Shown: positions 1 through 12,775, counted from the first letter of the stretch. The stretch: 64,000 nt of DNA from Buddleja alternifolia (GCA_019426215.1 CM033408.1:5645077-5709076), one strand, 5' to 3'. Program-made: numbers and translations. Notes: generated by a model from the sequence alone, not told the origin.

Positions 1-1249
1 ATCGGAGATAGTTTATAGACGAGAACGACATGGACAAAGCAGCAAAACTACTAACTAGAGTTGGAGCCCCCTTGAGATGAGATAAAACTGAATTACGGGT
101 AGGAATTGGAAGAAATAAAAATATCTCAAAATATTGTCTTTATCTCACTTGTGTTTTTATTTACCCTTTCCCCAATACAAGTTATCTTAACTTTATATGG
201 CATATACATACATATATTTCAGAAGAAATGGATTCAAACATGATCCTTATCCTACTAGTTGCAGGATCCCATGTTCGAATTATGAGGATTTAATGTAGGG
301 TCTATATGATTCGGATTTTCCTACTTCAATAGGTAAGCTTTTGATGTTGATTTTTTTAAGGTTTCTACTCGATGGATCCAAAAAGAGTCGAGGTCCAAAG
401 ACTGCCATCCGCATGAGCATTGGGTTGAGGAGCGTGATGGAATGTTATAATCCTAATTATGAATCCATGAGTGTAATTGAATCTCACATTGGAATTATGA
501 AATTCAAATATGGAAGGGAGGTTTATATTACTTTCGGATCTCTCATTTTAATAAACTAACTTTTGAGGTAGAATTCTTTCAAAATTCACGTCGTTTCAGA
601 TTTTGTTTAGTTTAATTACAAGTTACGCGTGAAATTCAAGAGCTTTTCATCTCAAAATTGATTTTATTTAAGAAATAGAAAAAAATCAATTTATTATGTT
701 ATATTTTTAATTTAGAAAAAAAGAGAAAATAGATGAACTGCTTATTCTTCATTTGCACTTGGGGCGACATATTCAGAATTGTTGTACCTATGTCTGTTCA
801 AGAATTTTCCTCGTACAACATTTTCGAGCCATACAGAAAATATCAAGGGTATAAAAGTAAATCACACGCCAGGGCACCAACTTCGGGTATTAAATAGACT
901 ATCACAAGTGTATCCCTGTATAAGTACGCCATATCTTTTGGGACTATTGTTGAGAGACAAACAATCTGCAAAGAAGATAATCCCTCTACTATACCCGAGT
1001 ATTTCCACAACAAAACGTCAAAACAATTTCATATCAACAGTGGGCCCACATTGTGTTCTCGTAGCATGATTCTTCTCCCGTTGGGTCTGGAAACATCTTG
1101 TGCAAGCAAACATTTTGTCTAGAGAGAGAAACGATCATCTATGACCGAGCTAACCCGACATTTACTATGAAACACAAAAGAGGGCCAACAAAACCAACAA
1201 TCAGGAAAAAGCTTCTTACATTCTCAGAAATTTTACATCTTATAAGCTA
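1..1249. other. 3' flank of SCAI, no gene recognised
   Basis: AT-rich sequence downstream of the SCAI stop codon. Short open frames exist (for example 341-559 and 779-1069, plus strand), but none carries a domain I recognise or a splice pattern that joins them. Part of 1000-1249 is probably the SCAI 3' untranslated region, since the gene is read on the minus strand and ends at 1250. Confidence 0.5.
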
Positions 1250-4200
1250 TCAATCATCGGAAATCACTGTGATTCCTTCTGAAAATAGAAATTTGTTGGA
1301 TGCTCCAAACAAGTTGGCTAATCGCGAAACGACTGTCTGACACGTTGAACTCATTGGTGATACGATGTCTGGCAGACAAGGCATGCATTCGGGTTGAAAT
1401 TCTATCTTGTTGGAAGATGGAGAATACAGCGATAACACAGCACTACAGAACACAAATCTGCAATACCCAAATAAGAGTATCATCCTTATTTATTCTTCTA
1501 GCACCAAGTATCATTGCAACGTAATTTGGTAGCTGAAAAATATATTATGTAAAATGAGTTTTTTATGCTAAAAGGAACCCGAACTAGGGCCTTAGTGAAA
1601 GGAAACATTAGAATGCATTCCTTAAAAACTTCTTCTAATGAGGAAAACCAAAAGTAACCCAGCAAGTTTTGCATATGCAAGTAAAGGGTGTCAAATTATG
1701 CAAAAAAAATAAAATAGGGTTAATTAAATGCACACTCCCTAGCTTTATTAGGTAAATTACCCGAGCCCTTGGAGTTTACAAATTACCAAGACACCCCCTT
1801 GTCACATCCTGACAATTCGAAAAACACGGGGTGAAATTGTAATTAGCTTTTACTAAAAGGAGGTGAAATTACAACCGGCTTTTACTAATAGAGGAAGTTA
1901 TGCTAATTTCTCTAACCTCTGGGGTTCTTTTTCGTAAGTAGGGGCTCATGCAAAGGGAGGGGGTGCCTATGTCATTTATCCAAGAATTTTAGTGACTCCA
2001 AAGTTTATATATATCATACTTAAAAGCACTTATAATTGTATCAAAATCACATTTTATTAGCACAGTTGAATCAATTACCTCAAAAGGAGTCGCGTCAAGA
2101 ATATATCGGATAAAATTTGAGCCCAGACAGGATCAAGATTGTCAGCTGCAGCCAACAATGAACCCAGTTTGTTTAACGAAGACTGGAGTAGCTTCTCAGC
2201 TTTACTGTACAGATCCTGAAAACAAAGCATATCCTTGAGATAATACAGATTAAAGGGACTGCTAAGTAACGGGGAGCGACTAAAATAACCAAACCTTTTC
2301 AATATCAGAGCCAGCAAACCCGAGTAAGAGAATGAAAGACTGCAAAGGAGCAGTGAGAAAACTGGTGAACAAACTTCCACTAGGTTGACGAGAGGATTCT
2401 ACAGCAGGCAAAGGCAATGATGTGGCAGGAGATAGGAGCATGGCAACAGGTTCTCCTTTTTCTGCGCCACTCATAGCCTGTTAAATTCTTCAATTAGTTC
2501 GTGCATATAGCGAAAAGAAATAGTAATCAAACCGTGCAGAAAAGTTGGAAATTCATATAAAAGCATCATAAAAATTGAAGTTCTATTTAATGTCACTGAT
2601 AACATCCCAATGGCAATATGCTATTGCATGAAACGAGTATAATGCGGATAAAAATTGAGGCCCTGTGGCTGTTGATGTTGTGAGCCATCAGTATTCAATT
2701 GCACGAAACGAGTATAAAGCGGATAAAACCCACATCTAAAATTGTGTGCCGAATTTCACTTGATTTGCAATTGAAAAATGTCGAGTACTAATAGAAGCAA
2801 AATAGGATCTTCATACACTATCCAGTCCTTTAACAGAAGTTGACTCCCTAAAGGTATAACTCATTTTTTACATAGAGATATCTACTGGGCTGTGGAGGAA
2901 TTTAACTTCTATATGCATAATCAGTCTTTAGTAAAACCCTAGAGGGAATAACCATACGGTGGACAAGTAAGATTCCTTTTTGCTATTATAATTTTAGAAA
3001 AATGTGATATATGTGTCCTTTTCCTAGATTTTCATTTTATCACCTGATAAAGATTAATATATAGTTATTACTGAACTTGCATTTCTCAGGCTGTTATATA
3101 TGTATACTAGTGATTGCGCAATAAAGGCTGGTGTTGGTAAGACTTGCCTTGAATGCTTTACTACTTTCGCTGTCAATGACTAAGAAAAGGGGCCTTCTTG
3201 TGAAGGGCAATAAATCAGAGGGATATATGCAGTTCATCCCTGAAATACAATACAAATACCACTCATTAACAGATCCTTATGATTAATAAACTCACAATTT
3301 GCATTAGAATAACAAAATTTAAATAATAGTCAATCTTTCTTGACGTTTCAACTACAAGCTCAAGCTTAAGAGTAAAATTATTGCTTTAAGCGCCAGAACA
3401 TTGAAACAATAGCCATTCTAAACTTAGACTTATTAGATCTGAAGCTGAAGATTTGTGCTGATTGGTCAATTAAGCATCAATAATGATAAAAGAACAATAT
3501 AAAAGTTTTCAGCACGCCAGTGTTACTATTCCGTTGAAGAACGAGGAAGTCAGTCCAATCAGATTGCTTGCTCTCCTTCTACTCTTACCCAATGAAATAC
3601 TGTTACAACCAACAGCTATGATTCTGTAGCCTAGTTATACCCCCTTTGTCCAGCTTTGAAGGTCCCCTAGTGTTGAAGCAGACTTATTTAGAGTAAAGTT
3701 TCATCCTTACCGTACAAACTAGATGAAAGATTTTAGTTTAGCATATTTACTTTAACATTTTTACATTTGAAAACACAAGTTTCTCATATAGGAAAGGGAC
3801 ATTATTCTCTATGACTTGGATAAGGGCTCCTGACCTTCCCAGTATTGATTTATTACGGAAGCATAGTTCTCATCTTACAGTTATGGCAGATGAAAATATA
3901 ATGTAATAAAACTTAAAAAAAATATACATAATAAGTGCAGAAAAATTCAGGTTTAGTACCTGCGTGTCCACGAGGCCCTATGTGTAAGCAATCAGCAGTA
4001 TAACCAGAATGATCAGCACTATCATAGGTAGCGCTCATGGGATAAGTAGAGGTGGAGTCAGAGTTGATGGAATGAAACTGAAAGCCCCTGACAATGTTTT
4101 CAGTGTAGCCAATAGAACTTCCAGCACGAGATGGAGATGACACAGTATGTGCACTGTTTCCTAAAGCATTATATGATGATGTTTATCATGTTTGCCCCAG

Positions 4201-4960
4201 AGGATTATAGACTATGCAAAAGAAAAAGAAAAATAACAAGAGAACCATAAGCATAAATACCATTACCTGAAGCTGAAAGGTATATTAAGAGAATTCCATC
4301 AGAAACAAGCTCCTCGCAGACTGTACCTAAGACCTACAAATACGTGTAAGTACATTCTGAAATGAAAAAAGATTACACATGATGAAGGAATGTTTAACTA
4401 GGAATAAGTTGAACTCAGGGCCTACTTCACTCACTGGGAGTTAATATTCTGTGAGTAGAATTTTTCTTTTGATAATGAATAAATCATCATTATCCTCGAG
4501 TTTAAATAAACCTCAGTTTCCAAATGACAGTTAGTCTCTTTACTTTAACAAACCATAAGCATAAGTTGACCAAAGTTCAATGTAGAGGGACCAGCAACAA
4601 GCATGCAATTACATTCAGAAGATTACTTGCGAAGTAGGTGCAGACATCATGTTTGGCATTATTTGCACAAAATGTTGTTAAAAAGTTTCAAATTTTTAAT
4701 GATTTACCACAGTGAGACGAGATAACGTTCCATTTCGCTTTGTTTCTTCATAGGGATAATTGCATTGACCTCCCCTGAATTATGGACATTTCGCATCCGC
4801 ACCTCTCACCTTTAAAATACTGACATAGACCTCCCCTCCCTAACTTTTTTTCATATTATATATGAGTTAAAGACTAAGATGCCCTCCAACATTGACTTAA
4901 AAAGGTTAACTTTTACTTAATAATATTTTGGAGAATGAAAAATTATCAAAATATCATCAC

Positions 4961-4998
<38 letters not shown>

Positions 4999-7900
4999 TG
5001 AGGCATCCACAATTAAAATTTTCTAGAAATATAACTCTAAACTCGTAAAAGAATATCATCTAGGTTAACCATGACGTTCTTTGGGGAACTAAAATTTCAT
5101 TGCTTAAGTATGTTAATACAGTTCAAATATTTTCTATAAACAAGAATAATTCGAATGTTCTTAATTTTTTTAAAATATATAAATAAGTACAGAAGTAAGA
5201 ACCTAATAAATCTTATTTAACTCAAAATTCCATTTGTTTAAATATACTTTTTCTTAATAAAATCCAACTTCTTCTTCCAAATAGGTGTAGATTATTGATA
5301 AAAATTATATTAAATGCCCCTCTTAAATACCACCATTCATGCTTTTATTCTTAATTAAATAGATATAGTAATAAGTGTAGAAAAATAAATAAAACAAAAC
5401 AATAAATTATGACTATTTCATAAAAAAAATGTCAAAACTTAATAAAAATTTAAAGCTAAAGAAAAATCACAACATAATATTTTTTCATTCTTTCTTGAAG
5501 CTAGCTTTTTAATTGAAAAATATGGAAACTCCAAATTATCACCAAAAGTCATTGATCCTGGATGTAAAATTATACTACATACAATATTGGGGAAAAAAAA
5601 AAAGTACTGATTTTTTTCGATTGAAGATTGCCAATTGTGCAACAAATTAAATTAGCATAATCAAAATAATAATATATCTTTCATGAAACTTATTGTTAGT
5701 TGAATTAGAAAAGAGTTAACATTAAATTTTTGAAGTAATTTTTTTGGATCATAAAAGGAGTCACGATTGATTTGTTTTCTTAAATAATTTAAAGTTTAGA
5801 GATTTTAGAGCTAAATTTGTAGAATTGTTTGATTTTAAATGCTTTGTTTTAATGTCATTTAGTGGCAATTTTTATTCTACAATCAATTATTTAATTTATC
5901 CCAAATGTGAAGGGCTTTTTAGTCTTTTATTAGTGAATCTAGTGGAAAAGTTGAAAAGAGGGAGGTTTATGCCAATATATCAAACATAAGGGGGTGTGGA
6001 TGCCAAATATCCATAGTTCGAGGGAGGTGGATGCAATTTTCCCTTTCTATAAAACATAATACAAATATATATATATATATATATATATATTTCCTGATGC
6101 AGATCTATGGTGGCATAGAATGACTAAGGAGACCTCTTGATGATGGATACTCACTGCCATGAAATGGGTAACAGATGGACGAAATAAGATCGCTTTCCGC
6201 GGGTTAGGTGGCAAAGTTGGATCAGTTATATCCTGATTGACACGACTAGGCCCTGAAGCCCCATTTTGACTGGCACCAGACCCAATTCCACTTGAGGAAG
6301 CCATGCTTGCCTGGTAAAATGAACCACTGGGTTCCCACTCTAAACTTTGTAGCATTCTGAAATTGTCAAGGGTGAGTTCTGAAAACTTGACCTGATGAGC
6401 AACAAAGAGGATTACATGAAATATAGAATTTGTAGTCTAGCACTAACAATATCATTATTCAACAAACAAGGAATCTTAACAGAAATTTAATATTAAACTA
6501 CTCAGATATATTTTCTCTGTTGGAACAATAAGGAACAAACAGTGCAAACCTCATTAGGATGGTAACTGCACAATAAAGCATCTCTTAATCTCAGCTTTCT
6601 CTTGGCGTCCATAACAAGTGGGAGAGAGTCTGGGTGAAGATCCAATACAACACTATATCTCAAAGGCCTGATGTTCATAAAAGCTGTGTCAGCTTTCAGA
6701 AATTTAACTATCTCCTGAATCACGAGTTTCCACTCTTTAAAGTCAGCTTCCTGGAAACAAGACCATATCAAGGTCATTCAACTATCAATAATCAACCTAT
6801 AGACAAAAAGTAAGTTTTAATATTTGTAAAATGAGCCAAAGTGCTTCTATCACCACCCACAACCCAGTAAGTATAGCTAATATAGTTCACAGATAATACG
6901 AAATTTGACGTGGTAACTAGTCAGAGAAAAGGGCCCCTTTATAACATTTAGGCATGGTATTTGAGTGAAGCAGACTTTTGATGCATGTCAATAGCTAACG
7001 CCTAATCACATTGAACAGTCAAGCCCCGGGCCCGCGAGCCCGTTGGACGTGATGCACGCCTCTAAACCCTCTGAGCCTCAACTGGTGTTGGGCATTTAAA
7101 CCACGGCACAAAATGGATATGCATCGTTACACTTGAATTCTTAGGTAACTCTTTATAAATCCTTTCGTTTTCTGCTACTTTCCCATGTGGGATAGCCAAT
7201 AGTACACTCGGGTTACCCTACCAAGTTATCAAAATTGAACCTGCATGAACTTCTTTCAAATATAGTGAATCACAGGATACTAATTCAATTGAGAAATCAC
7301 AAAGCAGATACCCTCACCGCGACAAAACAGAATAGTCTATCTGCACGAACTTCTTTCAAATATAGTGAATCACAGGATACTAATTCAATTGAGAAAGCAC
7401 AAAGCAGATATCCTCACCGCGACAAAACAGAATAGTCTATTCCAGATATGCCAGTTTGTCAAAAATCGGAAAAGAAAATTCTTCATTAATGCGTTGATAC
7501 AATAGCATGCATGTCATGCAATTCTCTAACAGAATAACCTTAACATAACAATGTGACAGGTGTACCCATAACACTTGTCCGGAAGAAAGAGACACATGGT
7601 ACATTCTAATTTTTTATATACACATGTATACGTTGCATCACACATACTATTGCATGTCCACTCAAAATGATCCCAGCCCGATGACCGCTTGAGGACATGT
7701 TATTTAACCGAATATGTTGATTGAGAAAATGACCTGGAAAGTCCTTTTGCACTCATCAAGCGACAATTTAAGCTGATTCACCAACTGATAAACCACTTCT
7801 CGGCGGTTCAATACCAAACAAACTGTCAGGAATCGAGCAAGGAACCTCAGCTGCTTGCTGGCAAGATTTATATCCTGATGGAGTCCATCCTTGAAGTACT

Positions 7901-8662
7901 CCCTCGTCAATATTGCCTCATAAAATATGTAAGATTCTGACAAATAATTAGCCTCGCTGGTCCTCATGTACTGTCCAAAATAAAGCTGCCCAATCCGAGA
8001 GGCAATCTCCCCAATCTCCCATCTTTTCAGCCCAGCCTCCACCAATTTCTGCCTATTCTCTTGTTGAAACTTCCATAGCTGAGTATACACCTTAAAAACC
8101 TTGTAAAAGTATGTATCATATCTGGAACATCATGGGGAAACAAATATCATCTCAGATTCCTCAAAAATTGCACCAAAAAATTAGTAATAAATACCTAATT
8201 TGTCTGTTAGTTTGGGTACTAGTAAACAAAAGTGCAGATATCACAAAATTATTAATAAAACTCTTATTAAGATATATATATATATATATATATATAGTTA
8301 CTAGTGATGCTTCCATATAATCTCATAATTTTAACTCCAAACCAAATGAAAGCACATGTTCATGTGATCAACATAATCCGACACAATTTTAGATGCAAAT
8401 ACTGCTACTGAAAAAAAATGCGCAGCTCTAGTAAAATCAAAATTACACAATTATAACAAAATTCTCAAAATTAAACCACAAAATAAAGAATGCGATAGAC
8501 ATAATCAAGACTTAATCGAATCAAGTTTGGATTATACCTAGTGCGTTGATAATACGGCAAATCGCGGATCTTAGAGAACTTCTTGTCGGCCTTGGCCACC
8601 AGAGTCCAGTATACCTCGCTCACCGGAATACTACTATTGCTCTGCTGTTGATTCTGCGACAT
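1250..8662 (-). CDS. SCAI: SCAI-family protein (DUF3550/UPF0682), 10 exons, complete
   Basis: This is the plant homologue of SCAI, which in animals is a nuclear transcription cofactor; the plant role is little known. Exons on the minus strand are 8538-8662, 7734-8121, 6550-6750, 6155-6391, 4267-4333, 3960-4160, 3148-3239, 2295-2477, 2079-2215 and 1250-1457. They sum to 1839 nt, 612 residues plus stop, close to the family's usual length. Family landmarks read in order: VYWTLVAKADKKFSKIRDLP near the N-terminus, YTQLWKFQQENRQKLVEAGL and ASRIGQLYFGQYMRTSEANY in exon 2, RYSVVLDLHPDSLP in exon 3, PFTRRPLFLVID in exon 7, and LLLGFAGSDIEK in exon 8. Introns are GT-AG except the one after exon 7, which starts with GC. 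No stop or frameshift interrupts the joined frame. The start ATG (8660-8662) precedes the conserved N-terminal block. The family identification comes from memory of conserved motifs, not from a search. Confidence 0.93.
1718..1976. mobile_element. MITE-like insertion in SCAI intron 9
   Basis: The block starts GGGTTAATTAAATGCAC and ends in an approximate inverted match (GTGCCTATGTCATTTATCC). Inside, a roughly 30-bp segment is repeated in tandem (around 1838-1870 and 1862-1896, GGTGAAATT ... GCTTTTACTAA). The style matches the GGG...CCC Mutator-like MITEs elsewhere in the window, but I found no clean target duplication. Confidence 0.4.
3146..3147 (-). other. Non-canonical GC splice donor, SCAI intron 7
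   Basis: On the minus strand exon 7 ends AAG and the intron begins GCAAGT. This is the usual consensus of GC-AG introns. Exon 7 ends with lysine of KAFK and exon 8 opens with AMSGAEKG, so the frame supports this junction. Confidence 0.8.
4753..6043. mobile_element. Mutator-like TIR element in SCAI intron 4
   Basis: The left end begins GGGATAATTGCATTGACCTC and the right end, read in reverse, begins GGGAAAATTGCATCCACCTC. The match continues for about 50 bp, including GAACTATGGA / GAATTATGGA and GGCATCC / CGCATCC. The interior is AT-rich and has no transposase frame, so this is a non-autonomous element of about 1.3 kb. Flanks TTCTTCATA and TTTCTATAA are only loosely alike, so the target duplication is unclear. 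Intron 4 is 1.8 kb mainly because of it. Confidence 0.65.
4961..4993. repeat. (AAT)n microsatellite
   Basis: About eleven ATA/AAT units in a row inside the Mutator-like element of SCAI intron 4. Confidence 0.95.
6065..6091. repeat. (AT)n microsatellite
   Basis: An uninterrupted AT run in SCAI intron 4, about 65 bp inside the donor end of exon 4. Confidence 0.95.
7241..7440. repeat. Two tandem 100-bp units in SCAI intron 2
   Basis: Units 7241-7340 and 7341-7440 both run from CTGCAYGAACTTCTTTC to AACAGAATAGTCTAT. I see about three substitutions between them. The array lies wholly in intron 2 and has no effect on the reading frame. Confidence 0.95.
8271..8296. repeat. (TA)n microsatellite
   Basis: Uninterrupted TA run in SCAI intron 1. 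Confidence 0.95.
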
Positions 8663-8772
8663 TTTGATTTGTTATAGTATAATTGTATGTAGAGGATTCA
8701 ATGTTTACACCATTTCTGTCTCTATTGTCTGGCCTAATTGAATTGATATGAAATTGGGGGGGGGGGGAGTGG
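8663..8772 (-). promoter_or_regulatory. SCAI upstream region left outside the duplication
   Basis: Only 110 bp separate the SCAI start codon from the left edge of the tandem duplication. This stretch should hold the 5' untranslated region and possibly the core promoter. It contains a run of 12 G on the plus strand (8756-8767), which reads as 12 C toward SCAI. I see no clear TATA box. Beyond it lies duplicated, element-rich DNA. Calling it promoter rests on position only. Confidence 0.4.
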
Positions 8773-9207
8773 AAAAAGATGAAGAAATAAAAAAATACAC
8801 TCTCTTAATTATTAGATTTAAGGGAAAATTGCGCTTCAACCCTCTTAATTCCATCTTTTAACATTACACACCCTTCAAAACCTACGATACGATATGACAT
8901 GGATACGAAATATGCAAATCTAGGATGCAAGTAGGTATATGCACGTATAATATTTAAAAATAAAATTGATTCAATAGATATATTAGCATAAATAAATTTG
9001 TGTCTAGTTCTTTAAATTTATTTGTCATTTGTTTAACTTTTATGTTTTAAATTTTATAAGAAAATTGAAAATATTATTTATTTTCTTATGTTAGTCCAAA
9101 AAGTATGGTATAATATTAAAAATCATTTTGTTTGGTATTCAAGACATGTCGGATACTTAAATTTTGTATCTGATACAGTATTCACTTTTATTTATTCTTA
9201 TTATCGG

Positions 9208-9853
9208 CATGGTCTTAAATATCCTTCGAAATCTCAAAATTTCGACCGAAATTTTGGATTTTCGGGGGTTTCGAAGCGAAATCTCACATTCGATCCAATT
9301 TTGCAGAATATCTATCGAAATTTCCTGATATTTTCGATATTTACCGATATTTTTATATTTCCCGAAATCTTGAATTCTTAATAAAATTACTTTGTTAAAT
9401 ATCTATCGAAATTTCCTGAAATTCCCAAAATTTCCCGAAATATCCCAAATCTCGGCCAAAATCAAAATATTTCAAAATTTAAAATAATGTGGTTTTAAAT
9501 AATGATTTGTATTAAAATTGTGGTATTTTGTTTTAATGAAATTCCTAAGAGATTTGGTTATTACTTTACTCTCAAATCATATTTATTTTATATTTTTCGC
9601 CACAGATTTTAATCATACTACTTGACAAAATTCACTATACCACATTATATATACAATATTATATGTAAAAGATGCATAATTGTGATATTTAAATTTACAC
9701 AAAGTTTCATTGTAAATTTTCAAATATTTTAATAAATATCCATGATTTCTTTAAAATCGAAATCGAAATTTTGAATATCCCCGAAATTCCCATTGAAATT
9801 TCCATAAATTTACTATCCCGATATCGATACCGATACCGAAATTTAATAACTTG
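9208..9853. mobile_element. hAT-type miniature element A, unit 1
   Basis: Non-autonomous element of 646 bp with ends CATGGTCTTAAAT and AATTTAATAACTTG, flanked by a perfect 8-bp duplication ATTATCGG (9200-9207 and 9854-9861). Eight-bp duplications are the hAT signature. The interior is packed with CGAAATTTC and its reverse complement and has no open reading frame of note. Confidence 0.8.
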
Positions 9854-9935
9854 ATTATCGGACACTTCAAAAATGGTCTGGACAAGGTCCCTGGGAGTAT
9901 CCATATGGGATATGAGTACGATATGGATACATACT

Positions 9936-10610
9936 CATGGTCTTATATTTCCCTCGGAACCTCGAAATTTCGATCAAAATTTTGGATTTCCGGGGATCCC
10001 GAAGCGAAATCTCACTTTCGATTTAATTTTGCAAAATATCTTTCGGAATTTCTCCCGAAACCGAAATCTCCCGAAACTTAAAAATAATATTAAAATACTT
10101 TTGTTAAATATCCATCGAAATTTAGCCCAAAACCCAAAATTTCCCAAATTTCACCGAAATTCGAAATTTCTCGAAATTTTGAATAATATTTATTTTTTAT
10201 ATATTTTAAAAATTTATCATTTAAAAATAATATCTCAAGTTGGTCCACACCTACCAACCATTCACCCCAACCACGCATGATTTTTACTAGACGTATGGTA
10301 CACTTTAATTTAATAAAGTTCTTATGAGATTTGATTATTATTTTACTTTCAAGTCATATATTTATTTTTTAGGACAGGTTTTGATCATACTATGTAACAA
10401 GATTCATTATATATATATTATATATAGAATATTATTAATGTAAAAGATGCATAAGTATAGTAATTAAAGTTACCAAAAGTTTGATTGTAAATTTTCAAAT
10501 ATTTCTATAAATTTTCATGATTTCTTTAAAATCGAAACTGAAATTTCCATCGAAATTTTCGTAAATTTATTACCCCGATAGTTATACCGAAACCAAAATT
10601 TAAGACCTTG
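9936..10610. mobile_element. hAT-type miniature element B, unit 1
   Basis: Same family as element A, with the same orientation and CGAAATTTC-rich interior. Ends are CATGGTCTTATAT and AAATTTAAGACCTTG. Flanking octamers TACATACT and ATGATACT agree at five of eight positions, so the target duplication is decayed. It sits 82 bp from element A. Confidence 0.7.
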
Positions 10611-10844
10611 ATGATACTGCATCGAGTCATTTTTAAAAGTATCCGTGCATTATAGCTCAAAACCCAAAAAAGAAATAAAAAGGAGACAAAGACTATGTCC
10701 TCTAAAAATTAGATATGTAACACTTTGTTCTATGATCAACTCAGATGAAAGGTGTTGGTCATAGTTTATTTGGATGATCACGGGAGTCATTTTCATCTCT
10801 GCATCAAAACTATTTTTTTTTGTTCGAGTTATTTTGCAAAGATA

Positions 10845-11065
10845 CTATAGGCTATGCTTGATTAGATTTTGAAAATGTACTCTTGCGAGATTATTATTTT
10901 GTTGAAAATCTTCTAGTGTGTGTGTTTGCCTGTTTGGTGATAGTGTGTTTGATGCTATAGACTATGCTTGATTAGATTTTGAAATTGTACTCTTGTGAGA
11001 TTATTATTTTTGTTGAAAATTTTCTAGTGTGCGTGTTTCCTGTTTGGTGACAGTGTGTTTGATTT
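10845..11065. repeat. Two tandem units of about 110 bp, unit 1
   Basis: The segment GCTATGCTTGATTAGATTTT through GTGTTTGAT is repeated with a spacing of 110 bp, with a few substitutions. It precedes the caulimovirid block. No coding frame was recognised between 10611 and 12190. Confidence 0.8.
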
Positions 11066-12192
11066 TATTATGAGAAATTAACATTTTGTTTATGATAGGT
11101 GTTTCTTTTATCCATTCCCAAATGCTTTTTGGGTGATTTTTGGTGACATATTGTTTGATCTTATTTCAAGGTGGAATAAAAATTAATGTAGTGATCAAAT
11201 AATGTAATCCTTTGTTACATAGTTATTTGATTTTTTTGGCAAAGCAATATGTTATATAAACACCCAAAAAATGGACCAAGAAATGGCCAAACATAACTAA
11301 ACATTCTCATAATAGTTTCCTCGATCATGTTCTTCAAAAATGCATGAAATCTATTTAAAATTTCATGTTTTCACTTGACGTGGTGTCTTGTTGCACCAAA
11401 TCTCATTATAAAGCGTAACTGATTTGCATGAGAGGTGATAATGAAATTCATGACTATACAAATGCATAATGACGACAAAATATCATGTGAATAATGATTT
11501 TAGGTAAAGTGCTACATATTTAAATTCTTGAGGACGTGGCCCTTTCTTTTTTTTCTTTTTTGGTTGATTTTGAGGGGATTTATTGCTAAAAACTAAAAAC
11601 ATAGAGGGGGTGAAGTGCACTTTACCTTGAATTCAAGGAACGAAAGAGAAAACATGTTAACTTGCAATTTCTTATTTGGTTTAATAGTAATCTTTCAATG
11701 GAGTCGCTACAAGTTTTTTAGTTTAATAGTAATTTTTCACTTTTATTTGGTGAATCCGTTGATTATAGACACTTTATTTAAGTTTTTTATGTTTTTTTTA
11801 TATGATTCGTTATTTTTTTTGAATATGTAACTAAAATTTTTGATCAAATGCGTTGACCAATGATGGGTTGATTTGATATTTCATTTAAGAAAAAATGTTT
11901 GGTTTACTTGATTCAAACACAAAATAAAAATTATTTTTTTAAATTTGAGGTGTGGGGTTTGGAAATAGAGCACAATATTTGAAGATATGGCTCGTTTTAT
12001 TTTTCTGAAACATCCGTACCAAATGTGTTTTTGCTCTTACAAATATTTTTGCAAAATAATACCAAACATAGCCCATGTTTTGAGTATGAGTTTCACCATA
12101 CATGAGTAATCGAATATTTTGAGGGTAGTTGATAATTAATTATTTATTGTTACTAATTCTTGATAGGTTTTCTAATGCAATATAACTAGGTA

Positions 12193-12204
12193 TTTCTGTT
12201 ACCA
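12193..12204 (-). promoter_or_regulatory. Possible caulimovirid primer-binding site, unit 1
   Basis: On the minus strand the 12-mer TGGTAACAGAAA matches nine of twelve bases of the initiator-tRNA-Met primer site (TGGTATCAGAGC) used by caulimovirids. It lies about 780 nt downstream of the TATA box at 12974-12983, a plausible leader distance. Tentative. Confidence 0.3.
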
Positions 12205-12769
12205 AAAAAAAATAAAAAAATCATCACCACCAATTTGTTCAAGTGATAACTTATGTATGGATTATATAAAAAAGAATACTAAATTTTTGTCACCGATTTT
12301 ATCTTGCAGAAAATGTCAGAGATAAGGGTTAGCTTTATCTCCGACTCACAAACTTATTGGATACATTCTAACTTGATCAATTAGGGCTACTAAGCTAGTA
12401 ACGTTTTCCAATAAAATTTCAGATTTTGACACGTAGTAAGACTGCTTACTTGACATACTGTGCCGTGACAAATCGTTGTCTGATCTGAACGTAAAAATAC
12501 ATAATAGTACTTGACATATATAATAGTAGTAGAGATACTCAAGAAGTAATACATATATTCTTCATTGTTGAAATAGTATGTAAGTTTAAAGAACCATAAT
12601 AGTACCAAAGATACCCAAGAAGGAATACATATATTGTTTATTGTTAAAACAATATGTAACTTTAAAGATACAGAATGGAAACAACAATTAAAGTTCCAAA
12701 CTATAGAAATATTGTCAAAATAAAATAAATTCAGAATGTAGAAGAAGGTCATACTGAAAATTGGTAATC

Positions 12770-12775
12770 TTTATT
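12770..12775 (-). terminator. Caulimovirid-type poly(A) signal, unit 1
   Basis: AATAAA on the minus strand, about 200 nt downstream of the viral TATA box. In pararetroviruses the signal lies shortly after the transcription start and is used on the second pass around the circular genome. Confidence 0.6.

Noticed and set aside
341..559. 72-aa frame near the window start
   Set aside because: No domain or conserved motif recognised; too short to support as a gene.
11615..11830. 71-aa frame, identical at 20039-20254
   Set aside because: Low-complexity, F- and L-rich translation of T-rich DNA with no domain; its identity in both units only reflects the tandem duplication.
12390..12752. 120-aa minus-strand frame, identical at 20814-21176
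   Set aside because: Lies downstream of the viral poly(A) signal in the leader-like region and is aromatic- and I-rich from AT-rich DNA; no recognisable domain.
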